Shown here piece by piece: positions 42,464 through 51,163 of a DNA stretch of 64,000 bases; within the stretch, counting starts at the first letter, position 1, and the number at the start of each line of letters is the position of its first letter. The position numbers were made by a program, and so were the translations under genes. The DNA lies in NCBI RefSeq assembly GCF_003443735.1, contig NZ_CP031969.1, positions 8,122,001 through 8,186,000 of the forward strand, read 5' to 3'. Source of the DNA: Streptomyces sp. CC0208. GTDB taxonomy: Bacteria; Actinomycetota; Actinomycetes; Streptomycetales; Streptomycetaceae. The notes under the pieces are model-generated. The model worked only from the letters and a program-made list of their open reading frames with translations. It had not been told where the DNA came from and did no database searches.

Positions 42464-43215
42464 GGTGTGCTCCTTCGAGTGGTGTCCCCGACGGGTCTGT
42501 GTCGGTGGTTTCACGCTAGGCCGGGGCAGAGGGGAGGCGCTTCTCCGATCCTGACCGGTCCCGGCCGCGACGGCCTGCCGGAGCAGCGCGGAATGCCGTA
42601 CGGCGGCACCCGTGACCGCTGATTTCGGGCAGCGGCAACCTCGCCTGCTCGCCACGCGTAGTGCCGCAGCGCGGGCGGGACCGACCCGAAGCGCTGCGCA
42701 CGGACCCGACTCGGCCGACGCCCATGGCCGGCCGACAGGGAACGAGCGACATGGTCCTCGGCCGCCCGCTGTCCCGCGACCGGCGTCGAAGCGGGATGCA
42801 TCGACCCGGCGAACGCCGATCACGACGGCACGCGCGCGGCGGGGACGCCGGCTTCGTGGGGGCGGATGCCGCCTGCACACTGTCCGCGTGGGCCGCGCCA
42901 TACAGGGTTACCGCGCTAGGCCGGTGTGTCCCGAACTCACCGAACCCGTCCGGGTTCTGGCGGAGGCGTGCCCCGTTCTCACCCCCCTCGGGCAGATCGC
43001 CCTGCGCCGCCCCGACCGTGAGAGCGCGCACGTGTGTGCCGATCTGAGCGCTCGCCGTGCCTCGGGCTGCCCGCGCTGCCGTTGCTCGTCAGCCTGTCGG
43101 TCCGCGCCGCTGACCGGGTCGCCGGGCGGCGTGAACGTGCCGACGAGCGGGGTCGGCTGCCGGTGACCCCTGCCGGTGTTCCCTGGTGGCCCGCCGGACC
43201 GTTCTCACGCCCGGC
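42464..43215. other. Long intergenic region without a recognisable gene
   Basis: 752 bases between the VOC gene and the LacI gene. Open frames exist on both strands but are Arg/Pro/Ser-rich with no family resemblance. Promoters for the VOC gene should lie at the left edge. I saw no hairpin, repeat or RNA gene that I can support. Confidence 0.4.
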
Positions 43216-44241
43216 TCACGTCGACTCGCGTCGTACCAGCTCCGTGGGCAGGATCACCGCCGCCGGATCCTCGCCGCCCAACTGCGCCAGCAGCAGCCGG
43301 ACCATCTCGGCGCTGATGCGGTCGTAGGGCTGGCGGATCGTGGTGAGGGTGGGGGTGGCCTCCGTCGCCGCGATGGAGTCGTCGAAGCCGCCCACGGCCA
43401 CGTCCTCGGGGACCCGGCGGCCCGCCCGGCGCAGTGCGGTCAGGGCGCCGAGCGCCATGAGGTCGGAGGCGACGAACACGGCGTCCAGGTCCGGGGCCTG
43501 GGCCAGCAGCCGTTCGGTGCCCGCCTCTCCGGCCGCCCGGCTGTAGTCGCCGGAGACGACGAGCCGCTCGTCGATCTCGAGACCAGCCTCCGTCAGCACC
43601 TCCTTGTAACCGGCGAGACGGTCGACGCCGCCGGGCGAGTCCAGCGGGCCGGTCACGATGCCGATCCGGCGGCGGCCCAGGGACAGCAGATGGCGCACCA
43701 TGTCGCGGGCGCCGTCGCGGTCGTCCGCGGCCACGTAACTCACCTTCGAACCGGACCTCATGGGCTTGCCGCACTGGACGACGGGCACGCCCGCCTTGTG
43801 CAGTTCCTCGGCCACCGGGTCGGCGGAGTGGCTGGTCACCAGCAGGACGCCGTCGAGGTGGCCCGCCGTGATGAACCGCTTGATCCGGCGCCGCTCGTCC
43901 TCGGTCCCGGCCAGCATCAGCAGCAGCGGGATGTCGTGCGCGGCCAGCGCCTGGGTGCAGCCGCGCAGCAGCACGTTGAAGTTGGGATCCTCGAAGAACC
44001 GCTCCTGGGGCTCCGTGAGGAGGAAGCCGACCGAGTCGGAGCGGCCGGTGATCAGTGAGCGGGCGTGCCGGTTGACGACGTACCCCGTCTTGCGGATGGC
44101 GGCGTTGACCGCCTCCAGGGCGGGAGGGCTGACGTAGTGTCCGCCGTTGAGCACACGCGAGACGGTGCCCCGCGAGACCCCGGCCTCGCGGGCCACGTCG
44201 TGGATCGTCGGCGGTCTGCGCCGGGCCCCCGCATTGTTCAT
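43216..44241 (-). CDS. LacI-family transcriptional regulator
   Basis: A 341-residue regulator. The N-terminal helix-turn-helix (TIHDVAREAGVSRGTVSRVL, about residues 11-30) and hinge precede a periplasmic-binding-protein-like sugar domain (SVGFLLTEPQERFFEDPNFN, DGVLLVTSHS, AVFVASDLMALGALTALR, VGGFDDSIAA). It is divergent from the GH42 beta-galactosidase, the classic pairing for a sugar-responsive repressor of that enzyme. ATG 44241 is the natural start at the family's usual length. Confidence 0.9.
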   Translation of the reverse strand: MNNAGARRRPPTIHDVAREAGVSRGTVSRVLNGGHYVSPPALEAVNAAIRKTGYVVNRHARSLITGRSDSVGFLLTEPQERFFEDPNFNVLLRGCTQALAAHDIPLLLMLAGTEDERRRIKRFITAGHLDGVLLVTSHSADPVAEELHKAGVPVVQCGKPMRSGSKVSYVAADDRDGARDMVRHLLSLGRRRIGIVTGPLDSPGGVDRLAGYKEVLTEAGLEIDERLVVSGDYSRAAGEAGTERLLAQAPDLDAVFVASDLMALGALTALRRAGRRVPEDVAVGGFDDSIAATEATPTLTTIRQPYDRISAEMVRLLLAQLGGEDPAAVILPTELVRREST

Positions 44242-44354
44242 GGTCAAGACTCTAAGGCCCGCGGGGGCCGGGAAAGGGTGCTCGTACGGCGGGACGGCGG
44301 GCCGGGGAGGCGCGCAGGCTGGGATCGTGCACAGAAAAGTGTCAGGGAAGGCAC

Positions 44355-44384
44355 TTGGCAAGGGTCACCTCGGTACGGTTATCT
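44355..44384 (+). promoter_or_regulatory. Promoter of the GH42 beta-galactosidase gene
   Basis: TTGGCA (44355-44360) and TTATCT (44379-44384) are separated by 18 bases and resemble a vegetative sigma-70-type promoter. It lies 63 bases before the GH42 start, leaving room for a LacI operator in the leader. Confidence 0.45.
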
Positions 44385-44446
44385 TGGGCCGCACGCTTCC
44401 AGAGCCGTGTGTGCACGTTCCCAACAGATTGAAACGGGAGAGACCC

Positions 44447-46468
44447 ATGCCGGAGACCACCCCCAGGGGCCTCACCAGGCTTGCCTTCGGCGGGGACTAC
44501 AACCCGGAGCAGTGGCCCGAGAGCGTCTGGGACGAGGACGTCCGGCTGATGCGCGAGGCCGGGGTCACCATGGTCAGCGTGGGGATCTTCTCCTGGGCGC
44601 TCCTGGAGCCGGAACCGGGCGTGTACGACTTCGGCTGGCTGGACCGGATCCTCGGCCTGCTGCACGAGAACGGCGTCCGCGTCGACCTCGGCACGCCCAC
44701 GGTCGTCCCGCCCGCCTGGTTCTACCGCGCCCACCCCGACGCGCTGCCCGTGACGGCCGACGGCACCCGTCTCGCGTTCGGCTCGCGCGGCGCCATCTGC
44801 CACAGCAACAGCGCCTACCGGGCGGCCGCCGCGCACATCACCACCCGGCTCGCCGAGCGCTACGCCGACCACCCGGCACTCGCGATGTGGCACGTGCACA
44901 ACGAGTACGGCGTCCCCGTCTCCGCCTGCTACTGCGACTCCTGTGCCGCCCACTTCCGCCGTTGGCTCGAGGCGACGTACGGCGGTGTCGACGGCGTCAA
45001 CAAGGCCTGGGGCACCGCTTTCTGGGGCCAGCACTACACGAGCCTCGACCAGATCGACCCGCCGCGCACCGCTGCCACCGTCGGCAACCCCGGCCAGGCG
45101 CTGGACTACAAGCGGTTCGCCGACGCCACCATGCGCGAGAACTTCGTGGCCGAGCGGGACATCCTGCACCGGCTCTCCCCGGGCGTCCCCGTCACCACCA
45201 ACTTCATGACCGCGCTCAGCCAGTGCGACTCCGTCGACTACTGGGCCTGGGGCCGCGAGGTCGACATCGTCACCAACGACCACTACCTCATCACCGACGG
45301 CCGCCGCACCCACGTCAACCTCGCGATGGCCGCTGACCTCACCCGCTCGGTCGCGGGCGGCGCCCCCTGGATCCTGCTGGAGCACTCCACCTCGGGCGTC
45401 AACTGGCAGCCCCGCAACCCCGCCAAAACCCCCGGCCAGATGGCCCGCAACTCCCTGGCGCACGTGGCCCGCGGCTCCGAGGGCGCCATGTTCTTCCAAT
45501 GGCGCCAGTCCCGGCGCGGCGCCGAGAAGTTCCACTCGGCGATGGTCCCGCACGGCGGCACCGACACGCGCGTGTGGCGCGAGGTCGTCGAACTGGGCGC
45601 CTGTCTCGACTCGTTGAGCACCGTCCGCGGCACCCGCACCCAGGCGGACGTGGCCGTCCTGTGGGACTGGCACTCGTGGTGGGCGCAGAACCTCGACTGG
45701 CGTCCCAGCCAGGACCACGACGCGCGCGAGCGCGCTGACGCCTTCTACGAGGCCCTCTACGACCGCCACCTCACGGTCGACTTCGCCCACCCGGAAGCCG
45801 ACTTGTCGGCTTGTCCCCTTGTCGTCGTGCCCGCCCTGTACCTGATGACGGGGGCCGCGGGGACCAACCTCAAGGAGTACGTCGAGCAGGGCGGCACCCT
45901 CGTCGTGTCGTACTTCTCGGGCATCGTCGACGAACACGACGCCGTCCACGCGGGCGCGTACCCGGGTGCGCTCAGGGACGTCCTCGGCCTGACCGTGGAG
46001 GAGTTCTCGCCGCTGCTGCCGGGCCAGTCGGTCCGTGTCACCGGCCCCGACGGCTCCGAGCTCACCGGCGACGTGTGGACCGAGTTCGTGGTGCCGGGTG
46101 ACGCCGAGACCGTGTGGACGTACGCCGACGGCCCGGCCGCCGGCCACCCGGCCGTCACGCGGAACCGACACGGCGAGGGCACCGCCTGGTACGTCTCCAC
46201 GCGCCTGGCCGCCCAGGGCCTCGACGCGCTGCTCGGCTGGGCCGCCGAGGACGCCCGGCTCCCCACGCGCGCCGACCTGCCCCACGACGTCGAGGTGGTC
46301 CGACGCAACGGAGACTCCGGTTCCTACGTCTTCGTGGTCAACCACACCGCGTCGGAGGCCAAGGTGCCCCTGGACGCGGCCGGCACCGAACTGCTGACCG
46401 GCGAACGTGCCGCGGGACGACTCGCCGTCCCGGCCGGCGGCGTCCGGGTCGTACGACTCGACGGCTGA
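44447..46468 (+). CDS. GH42 beta-galactosidase
   Basis: A 673-residue family 42 enzyme, probably cytoplasmic since no signal peptide is present. Catalytic acid/base Glu153 (HVHNEYG) and nucleophile Glu312 (LLEHSTSGVNWQ) are in place, as is the zinc-cysteine cluster Cys118/161/163/166. The three-domain plan (barrel to about 390, trimerisation domain to about 610, C-terminal beta domain) is full-length. It should hydrolyse short beta-galactosides, such as galacto-oligosaccharides from galactan or arabinogalactan. ATG 44447 follows a GGGAG ribosome site. The divergent LacI gene is its likely regulator, and a strong hairpin follows. Confidence 0.93.
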   Translation: MPETTPRGLTRLAFGGDYNPEQWPESVWDEDVRLMREAGVTMVSVGIFSWALLEPEPGVYDFGWLDRILGLLHENGVRVDLGTPTVVPPAWFYRAHPDALPVTADGTRLAFGSRGAICHSNSAYRAAAAHITTRLAERYADHPALAMWHVHNEYGVPVSACYCDSCAAHFRRWLEATYGGVDGVNKAWGTAFWGQHYTSLDQIDPPRTAATVGNPGQALDYKRFADATMRENFVAERDILHRLSPGVPVTTNFMTALSQCDSVDYWAWGREVDIVTNDHYLITDGRRTHVNLAMAADLTRSVAGGAPWILLEHSTSGVNWQPRNPAKTPGQMARNSLAHVARGSEGAMFFQWRQSRRGAEKFHSAMVPHGGTDTRVWREVVELGACLDSLSTVRGTRTQADVAVLWDWHSWWAQNLDWRPSQDHDARERADAFYEALYDRHLTVDFAHPEADLSACPLVVVPALYLMTGAAGTNLKEYVEQGGTLVVSYFSGIVDEHDAVHAGAYPGALRDVLGLTVEEFSPLLPGQSVRVTGPDGSELTGDVWTEFVVPGDAETVWTYADGPAAGHPAVTRNRHGEGTAWYVSTRLAAQGLDALLGWAAEDARLPTRADLPHDVEVVRRNGDSGSYVFVVNHTASEAKVPLDAAGTELLTGERAAGRLAVPAGGVRVVRLDG

Positions 46469-46475
46469 ACCGACT

Positions 46476-46514
46476 CCCCTCCGCCCGCGAGACCACGAGC
46501 CGCGGGCGGAGGGG
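46476..46514 (+). terminator. Strong terminator after the GH42 gene
   Basis: A perfect 14-bp GC-rich stem (46476-46489 with 46501-46514) around an 11-base loop, 8 bases after the stop. It is the strongest hairpin I found in the window. Confidence 0.7.
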
Positions 46515-46715
46515 GCCCCACCCCAGCTCCGCCTCACGGCCTCCCGCCCCGCCCGAACCCTCGGGGGCGGCGCGTCCCCTCCGGGTCGCCGCACGCGCCG
46601 AACAGCCCTGCGCCACCGAGGAGTTCCATCTCGGACAAGCTCGGAGACTCCGGGACACGGCGGCTTCGCCTGCGGGACAGTGGACACACGCAGAAGGAGG
46701 GGCGGAGGGGACGAG

Positions 46716-47003
46716 ATGCTGAGGACTCCGGCCAACCAGACGCGCCTGGACATCCTGGAGTGGCTGAAGGACCCGGCAGCGCACTTCCCGGCGCGGCGGC
46801 ACGGCGACCCCGCCCGGGACGGAGTCACCGCCCGCGCGGTCGCGGTCAAGCTCGGCGTGCCCCGCTCGGTCGCGGAGACCCACCTCGGCCTCCTCGTGGA
46901 CATCGGCCTGCTGCGCACCAGGAGAGTCCGGTGGCGCACGTACTACCGTCGCGACGAGATGCGCATCGCCGAGGTGGCGCGCATGTTCGAAAAGGGCTGG
47001 TAG
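46716..47003 (+). CDS. Small ArsR-like winged-helix regulator
   Basis: A 95-residue winged-helix protein: ANQTRLDILEWLKDPAAHFP, then VTARAVAVKLGVPRSVAETHLGLLVDIGLLRTRRV and a short wing WRTYYRRDEMRI. It lacks metal-binding cysteines, so it is an ArsR-fold regulator of uncertain signal. GGAGGGG lies before ATG 46716. The SMP-30-like gene follows 27 bases later and may be co-transcribed and controlled by it. Confidence 0.8.
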   Translation: MLRTPANQTRLDILEWLKDPAAHFPARRHGDPARDGVTARAVAVKLGVPRSVAETHLGLLVDIGLLRTRRVRWRTYYRRDEMRIAEVARMFEKGW

Positions 47004-47030
47004 CGACCCGCACCGGAAGGCAGACACCCG

Positions 47031-47993
47031 ATGGACCGTCCCACCGCACTGATTCCCCGCCATTACGTCGCGATCGGCGGCCACGGTCCCGAGGACGTTG
47101 TCGCCGACGCCCGCGGCCGGGTTCTCACCGGAGTGGCGGACGGCCGCATCCTGCGCATCGACGGACTGACGCAACCCCGTGCCGCCCGTGTCGAGCTGCT
47201 CGCCGAGACCGGCGGCAGGCCGCTCGGCCTCGAACTCCTCCCGGACGGCGCCCTGTTGGTGTGCGACACGGAGCGCGGACTGCTGGGCGTCGACCTCGCC
47301 GACGGCACCGTACGCGTGGTCGCCGACGAGGTCGAGGGGGAGCGGCTGCGGTTCACCAGCAACGTGGTCGCGCTGTCCGACGGCAGCGTGTACTTCACCG
47401 TCTCCAGCCGCCGTTACCCCCTCGACCAGTGGATCGGCGACATCGTGGAACACACCGGCACCGGCCGCCTCCTGCGCCTGGCACCCGGCGACGACACTCC
47501 CGAAGTCCTCCTGGAGGGGCTCCAGTTCGCCAACGGCGTGGCCGCGAGCGGCGACGAGTCCTTCCTGGTCCTCGCCGAGACCGGGGCCCGCCGGCTCACC
47601 CGCTACTGGCTCGACGGACCCCTGGCCGGACGCGCCGAGCCCTTCGCCGAGAACCTCCCCGGCATGCCCGACAACGTCTGGCGCGGCGGACCCGACGGCC
47701 CGATCTGGGTCTCCCTCGCCGGGCCCCGCGTGCCCCCGCTCGACCTGCTGCACCGCGCCGCCCCGCCGGTCCGCCGAGCCGCCGCCCGGATCGCCGTACG
47801 CGCCCCCTACCGCCCCACGGGCGGCATCGGCGTCCTCGCCGTCGACGACACGGGCGAGATCGTCCACCACCTCGCGCGCAACCGCTCCGGCTTCCGCATG
47901 GTCACCAGCGTCTGCGAGGCCTCCGGCCACCTGGTCCTCGGCAGCCTCTGGGAGCGCGGCATCGCGCTGTGCGAGCCGCCCGCCGCGAAGTGA
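47031..47993 (+). CDS. SMP-30/strictosidine synthase-like beta-propeller protein
   Basis: A 320-residue six-bladed propeller resembling strictosidine-synthase-like and adipocyte plasma-membrane-associated proteins: GPEDVVADARGRVLTGVADGRI, RPLGLELLPDGALLVCD, FTSNVVALSDGSVYFT, GLQFANGVAASGDESFLVLAETG, and PGMPDNVWRGGPDGPIWVSLAG. The family contains lactonases and arylesterases, and the bacterial members are mostly uncharacterised. Putative calcium ligands Glu21 and Asn111 are at family positions. It follows the small ArsR-like regulator. Confidence 0.82.
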   Translation: MDRPTALIPRHYVAIGGHGPEDVVADARGRVLTGVADGRILRIDGLTQPRAARVELLAETGGRPLGLELLPDGALLVCDTERGLLGVDLADGTVRVVADEVEGERLRFTSNVVALSDGSVYFTVSSRRYPLDQWIGDIVEHTGTGRLLRLAPGDDTPEVLLEGLQFANGVAASGDESFLVLAETGARRLTRYWLDGPLAGRAEPFAENLPGMPDNVWRGGPDGPIWVSLAGPRVPPLDLLHRAAPPVRRAAARIAVRAPYRPTGGIGVLAVDDTGEIVHHLARNRSGFRMVTSVCEASGHLVLGSLWERGIALCEPPAAK

Positions 47994-48049
47994 CCACGGC
48001 GACACCCCGGCGTTACGCTGGTCCTCGGTCGCGATCATCCTCGCGGCAC

Positions 48050-48105
48050 GGCGGTGGGGCCCGCCGTACCCGAACCGCGGCGAAGGCGCCGCCAACGGTC
48101 CCTAC
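48050..48105 (+). promoter_or_regulatory. Candidate fluoride (crcB-motif) riboswitch
   Basis: The leader 56-111 bases before the first crcB gene folds like a fluoride riboswitch. A 5' GGCGGTGGGG element and CCGCC close the first helix, AACCGC and GGCGCC form the internal stem, and GGTCCCTAC at 48097-48105 pairs back with GTGGGGCC. Relative to the usual GGCGATG and CTGATG consensus it has G for A in the 5' strand and several transitions in the 3' strand. The double fluoride-export operon downstream makes the assignment plausible, but the ligand-binding consensus is imperfect. Confidence 0.6.
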
Positions 48106-48160
48106 TTGCGATGGAGCGCGCCCGTGTGCCCGGGCCCCGGCGAGTAGGAGAGACACGACC

Positions 48161-48616
48161 ATGACAGCCCCGGAGAGCCTGCGAGCCCCCACCAGAGCCG
48201 CACGCCAGTCCCTCTGGCAGGGTCAGGCGCCCGTGGTCGCGGTGGTCGCGCTCGGCGGCGCCCTGGGCGCGACGGCCCGGTACGCGCTCTCCCTCCACTG
48301 GCCCACTCCGCCCAGCGGATTCCCCTGGGCGACCTTCTGGACCAACGTGGTCGGCTGTGCCGTCATCGGCGTGTTCATGGTCGTCATCACCGACGTGCGG
48401 GCCGCCCACCGCCTGGTCCGCCCCTTCTTCGGCACCGGCGTCCTCGGTGGCTTCACCACCTTCTCGACCTACGCCGTCGACATCCAGAAACTGGTCGACC
48501 ACGGCCGGCCCGCCACGGGCATGGCCTATCTCGCCGCGACCCTGCTCGCGGCCCTCACGGCGGTGTGGCTCGCGTCCACGGCGGCCCGCCGCGTCCTGAA
48601 GTGGAGGCAGCCATGA
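48161..48616 (+). CDS. crcB: Fluoride exporter CrcB/FluC, first copy
   Basis: A 151-residue four-span membrane protein forming dual-topology fluoride channels. GGALGATARYALS, WATFWTNVVGCAVIGVF and GVLGGFTTFSTYAVD are the defining motifs, including the central FTTFST that binds fluoride. The N-terminal extension (about 20 residues) is longer than usual. AGGAG lies ten bases before ATG 48161. It heads the crcB-DUF190-crcB operon beneath the riboswitch-like leader. Two CrcB subunits of opposite orientation are typical of many actinobacteria. Confidence 0.94.
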   Translation: MTAPESLRAPTRAARQSLWQGQAPVVAVVALGGALGATARYALSLHWPTPPSGFPWATFWTNVVGCAVIGVFMVVITDVRAAHRLVRPFFGTGVLGGFTTFSTYAVDIQKLVDHGRPATGMAYLAATLLAALTAVWLASTAARRVLKWRQP

Positions 48617-48646
48617 GGCGCGTTTTGAAGCGGAGGCAGCCATGAC
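48585..48646. repeat. 29-bp tandem duplication between crcB and DUF190
   Basis: The GAAGYGGAGGCAGCCATGA segment occurs twice with a 29-bp period (ATG at 48613 and 48642). The first ATG overlaps the crcB stop and opens a ten-codon mini-ORF (MRRVLKRRQP) that repeats the CrcB C-terminus. The second ATG is the real DUF190 start. Confidence 0.9.
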
Positions 48647-49022
48647 GAGGCTGACCGGCAACGCCCTGCGCGTGACCGTCTACATCGGCGAGAACGACAC
48701 CTGGCACCACAAGCCCCTCTACGCCGAGATCGTGCACCGCGCCCACGCCGCCGGTCTCGCCGGGGCCAGCGTCTTCCGCGGCATCGAGGGGTTCGGCGCC
48801 TCCTCCCTGATCCACACCTCCCGGTTGCTGTCCCTCAGTGAGGACCTGCCGGTGGCCGTCGTCATCGTCGACACCGAGCCGCGTGTACGGGAGTTTCTGC
48901 CGCAGCTCGACGAACTCGTCACCGAGGGCCTGGTGACCCTCGACGACTGCGAGGTCATCCGGTACGTCGGCCGCGAAGCGAAGCAGGGCATAGCGGGCAC
49001 GAAGGGTAAGAAGTCGTTGTGA
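48642..49022 (+). CDS. DUF190 protein of the fluoride-resistance operon
   Basis: A 126-residue cytosolic protein of the PII-like DUF190 family: LRVTVYIGENDTWHHKPLYAEIVHRAHAAG, ASVFRGIEGFG, VVIVDTEPRVREFLPQLDEL and EGLVTLDDCEVIRY. Structures of relatives show a trimeric ferredoxin-like fold; a regulatory or nucleotide-binding role has been suggested. Position between two crcB genes is a common arrangement. The start at 48642 lies after a duplicated ribosome-site segment. Confidence 0.9.
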   Translation: MTRLTGNALRVTVYIGENDTWHHKPLYAEIVHRAHAAGLAGASVFRGIEGFGASSLIHTSRLLSLSEDLPVAVVIVDTEPRVREFLPQLDELVTEGLVTLDDCEVIRYVGREAKQGIAGTKGKKSL

Positions 49023-49393
49023 ACTGGCTGCTGGTCGTTCTGGGGGCCATGGTCGGCGCCCCGCTCCGCTATCTCACCGACCGCGCGGTGCAGTCCCGGC
49101 ACGACTCGGTGTTTCCCTGGGGCACCTTCGCCGTCAATGTCACGGGCTGTCTGATCCTCGGTCTGCTCACCGGCGCCGTGGCCGCGGGGGCCGCCGGGTC
49201 CCACCTCCAGCTCCTGCTGGGCACCGGCCTGTGCGGGGCCCTGACGACGTACTCGACCTTCTCCTACGAGACTCTCCGGCTCACCGAGACGGGGGCACGC
49301 CTGTACGGCGTGGCCAACGTGGCCGCGAGCGTGGTGGCGGGTCTGGGGGCCGCCTTCGCGGGGGTGGCGCTGGCACAGGCCGTGTGGACGTAG
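49019..49393 (+). CDS. crcB: Fluoride exporter CrcB/FluC, second copy
   Basis: A 124-residue four-span protein with GAPLRYLTDRAVQ, WGTFAVNVTGCLILGLLTG and GLCGALTTYSTFSYE, the CrcB signature. It starts at GTG 49019, overlapping the DUF190 stop by four bases (GTGA), so the two are translationally coupled. Together with the first copy it probably forms the dimeric, antiparallel fluoride channel. Confidence 0.94.
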   Translation: MNWLLVVLGAMVGAPLRYLTDRAVQSRHDSVFPWGTFAVNVTGCLILGLLTGAVAAGAAGSHLQLLLGTGLCGALTTYSTFSYETLRLTETGARLYGVANVAASVVAGLGAAFAGVALAQAVWT

Positions 49394-49486
49394 GCGTACC
49401 GGCACGAGCCGCGCGGCAGGCCCTTGCCCGCGTGTAGTAAGACTGTGCCCTCCGCACCTGCCTTCCCCTGAGAAGAACTGGATCCC

Positions 49487-50323
49487 ATGAGCGTCATCAG
49501 CGTCGGTCAGGCCGTCGTCCTCGGAGCCGTCGAGGGAGTGACCGAGTTCCTCCCCGTCTCCTCCACCGGCCATCTGAAGATCGTCGAGGGGTTGATGAAC
49601 ATCCCCGTCGACGACGACGCCGTCGTCGGGTTCTCGGCCGTCATCCAGGTCGGCGCGATCGCGGCCGTGCTCGTGTACTTCTTCAAGGACATCGTGCGGA
49701 TCGTCTCCGCGTGGGGGAGGGGCCTGGTCAACAAGGAGGAGCGCTACCACCACGACTACAAGTTCGCGTGGTGGGTGATCGCCGCGACCGTCCCGATCGT
49801 CGTCGTCGGCCTCGCCGCCAAGCCGCTCATCGAGGGGCCGCTCGCCTCCCTGTGGGTGGTCGCGGGCTCCCTGATCGTCGGCAGCGGTGTGATGTGGGCG
49901 GCGGACCAGATGGGCCGGCACAAGCGGGGGGAGGACGACACCTCGTTCAAGGACGCGATGCTGGTCGGCAGCTCGCAGATCCTCGCGCTGCTCTTCCCCG
50001 GCTTCTCCCGCTCCGGCGCGACCATGTCCACGGCCCTGATCCTGGACCTCGACCGCGTGGCAGCCACTCGCCTCTCCTTCTTCCTCGGCATCCCCGCCCT
50101 CACCGGCGCCGGAATCTACGAGCTCAAGGACGCCCTGGGCGCGGGCGTGGGTGCGGCCCCGCTCGCCGTCGGCACGGCCGTCTCCTTCGTCGTCGCCTAC
50201 GCCTCCATCGCCTGGCTGCTCAAGTTCGTGGCCAAGCACTCCTTCAACGCCTTCGTGATCTACCGAATCGTCGTGGGCCTGCTGCTCTTCGGCCTGCTGA
50301 CCACGGGGACGCTGGACAGCTGA
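49487..50323 (+). CDS. uppP: Undecaprenyl-diphosphatase UppP (BacA)
   Basis: A 278-residue inner-membrane phosphatase that recycles the C55 lipid carrier and, when overexpressed, confers bacitracin resistance. Both motifs are present: EGVTEFLPVSSTGHLKIVE (16-34), and PGFSRSGATMSTALI later on. About eight membrane spans and normal length. Start ATG 49487. It lies downstream of the crcB operon but with a 93-bp gap, so it probably has its own promoter. Confidence 0.95.
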   Translation: MSVISVGQAVVLGAVEGVTEFLPVSSTGHLKIVEGLMNIPVDDDAVVGFSAVIQVGAIAAVLVYFFKDIVRIVSAWGRGLVNKEERYHHDYKFAWWVIAATVPIVVVGLAAKPLIEGPLASLWVVAGSLIVGSGVMWAADQMGRHKRGEDDTSFKDAMLVGSSQILALLFPGFSRSGATMSTALILDLDRVAATRLSFFLGIPALTGAGIYELKDALGAGVGAAPLAVGTAVSFVVAYASIAWLLKFVAKHSFNAFVIYRIVVGLLLFGLLTTGTLDS

Positions 50324-50581
50324 CGGGTACGGGGGCCGATCCCGCGGACTGCCATGGGTGTGTGGTCCGGGCTGCAGGGGGGCGATCCGGCCGGCTGACA
50401 CGGGGGTGCGGGTGGCCCGCGCCGCAGGAGCGCGAGGCAGCCCCGTACGGGGGATGCGAGTCGGCCGGCGCGCGGAGGTGTGTGTGGGGGGCACGTCACA
50501 GGGCTGCCAGGTCGACCGCCCTGAGGGTGCGAGACCACGTCGTAAGGGCGCGGGATGGCTGACTGGTACGGGGGTGTGGTG

Positions 50582-50700
50582 GCCCGGGCCACTGGGGGTG
50601 CGAGGTGGCTGGCGCGCGGGCGTAGGGGGCGGCTCACGTCCGCCCGGGCCACTGGGGGTGCGAGGTGGCTGGCGCGCGGGCGTAGGGGGCGGCTCACGTC
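50582..50700. repeat. Two perfect 59-bp copies in tandem
   Basis: Positions 50582-50640 and 50642-50700 are identical over 59 bases, giving a 60-bp period. No further full copy follows. Confidence 0.95.
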
Positions 50701-50834
50701 GCAGGGGTGCGGGGCGGCCAGCTGACACGGGGTGCAAGGCCGCCCATGCCGCAGGGTTCCGATTCGGTTGACCGCCAGGGGCTGCGGGACGGCCTGCGCC
50801 GGAGGGGGTGGCCCAGCCGTCCCGCCACGGGCGG

Positions 50835-51163
50835 GCGGGTGCGACATGCCACCGTCACGGCGTCCGGGGCGGCCCGCGTCGCAGACGTTGTGGCCCAGCC
50901 AACCGTCGTAGGGGTGTGGTGCGAGATGGGCACCGTCACGGCGTGCTAGGCGGCCCGTGCCGCAGGGGGCCGCGGCCCAGCCGTCCGCCACGGGGGTGCG
51001 GGTGCGACATGCCACCGTCACGGCGTCCGGGGCGGCCCGCGTCGCAGAGGTTGTGGCCCAGCCAACCGTCGTAGGGGTGTGGTGCGAGATGGGCACCGTC
51101 ACGGCGTGCTAGGCGGCCCGTGCCGCAGGGGGCCGCGGCCCAGCCGTCCGCCACGGGGGTGCG
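50835..51163. repeat. 163-bp tandem repeat, two copies
   Basis: Positions 50835-51000 and 50998-51163 match over about 166 bases with a single mismatch (C versus G in CAGAC/GGTTG). Each copy contains the internal word CACCGTCACGGCGT twice. Copies this similar suggest recent expansion. Confidence 0.92.

Noticed and set aside
42464..43215. Search for a small gene or RNA in the 752-bp gap
   Set aside because: All frames looked like high-GC noise, and no hairpin or conserved motif stood out.
44342..46939. 865-codon open frame on the minus strand opposite GH42
   Set aside because: It is antisense to a clearly real enzyme with both catalytic glutamates and zinc cysteines; its composition is the Val/Gly/Arg-rich pattern typical of shadow frames in high-GC DNA.
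48109..48125. GCGATGGAGCGCGCC as the core of the fluoride riboswitch
   Set aside because: It resembles the 5' core motif, but no matching 3' strand follows before the crcB start. The fold at 48050-48105 is better.
50582..51163. Possible CRISPR array in the repeat-rich region
   Set aside because: Repeats are long, adjacent and few (two copies each) with no unique spacers and no cas genes.
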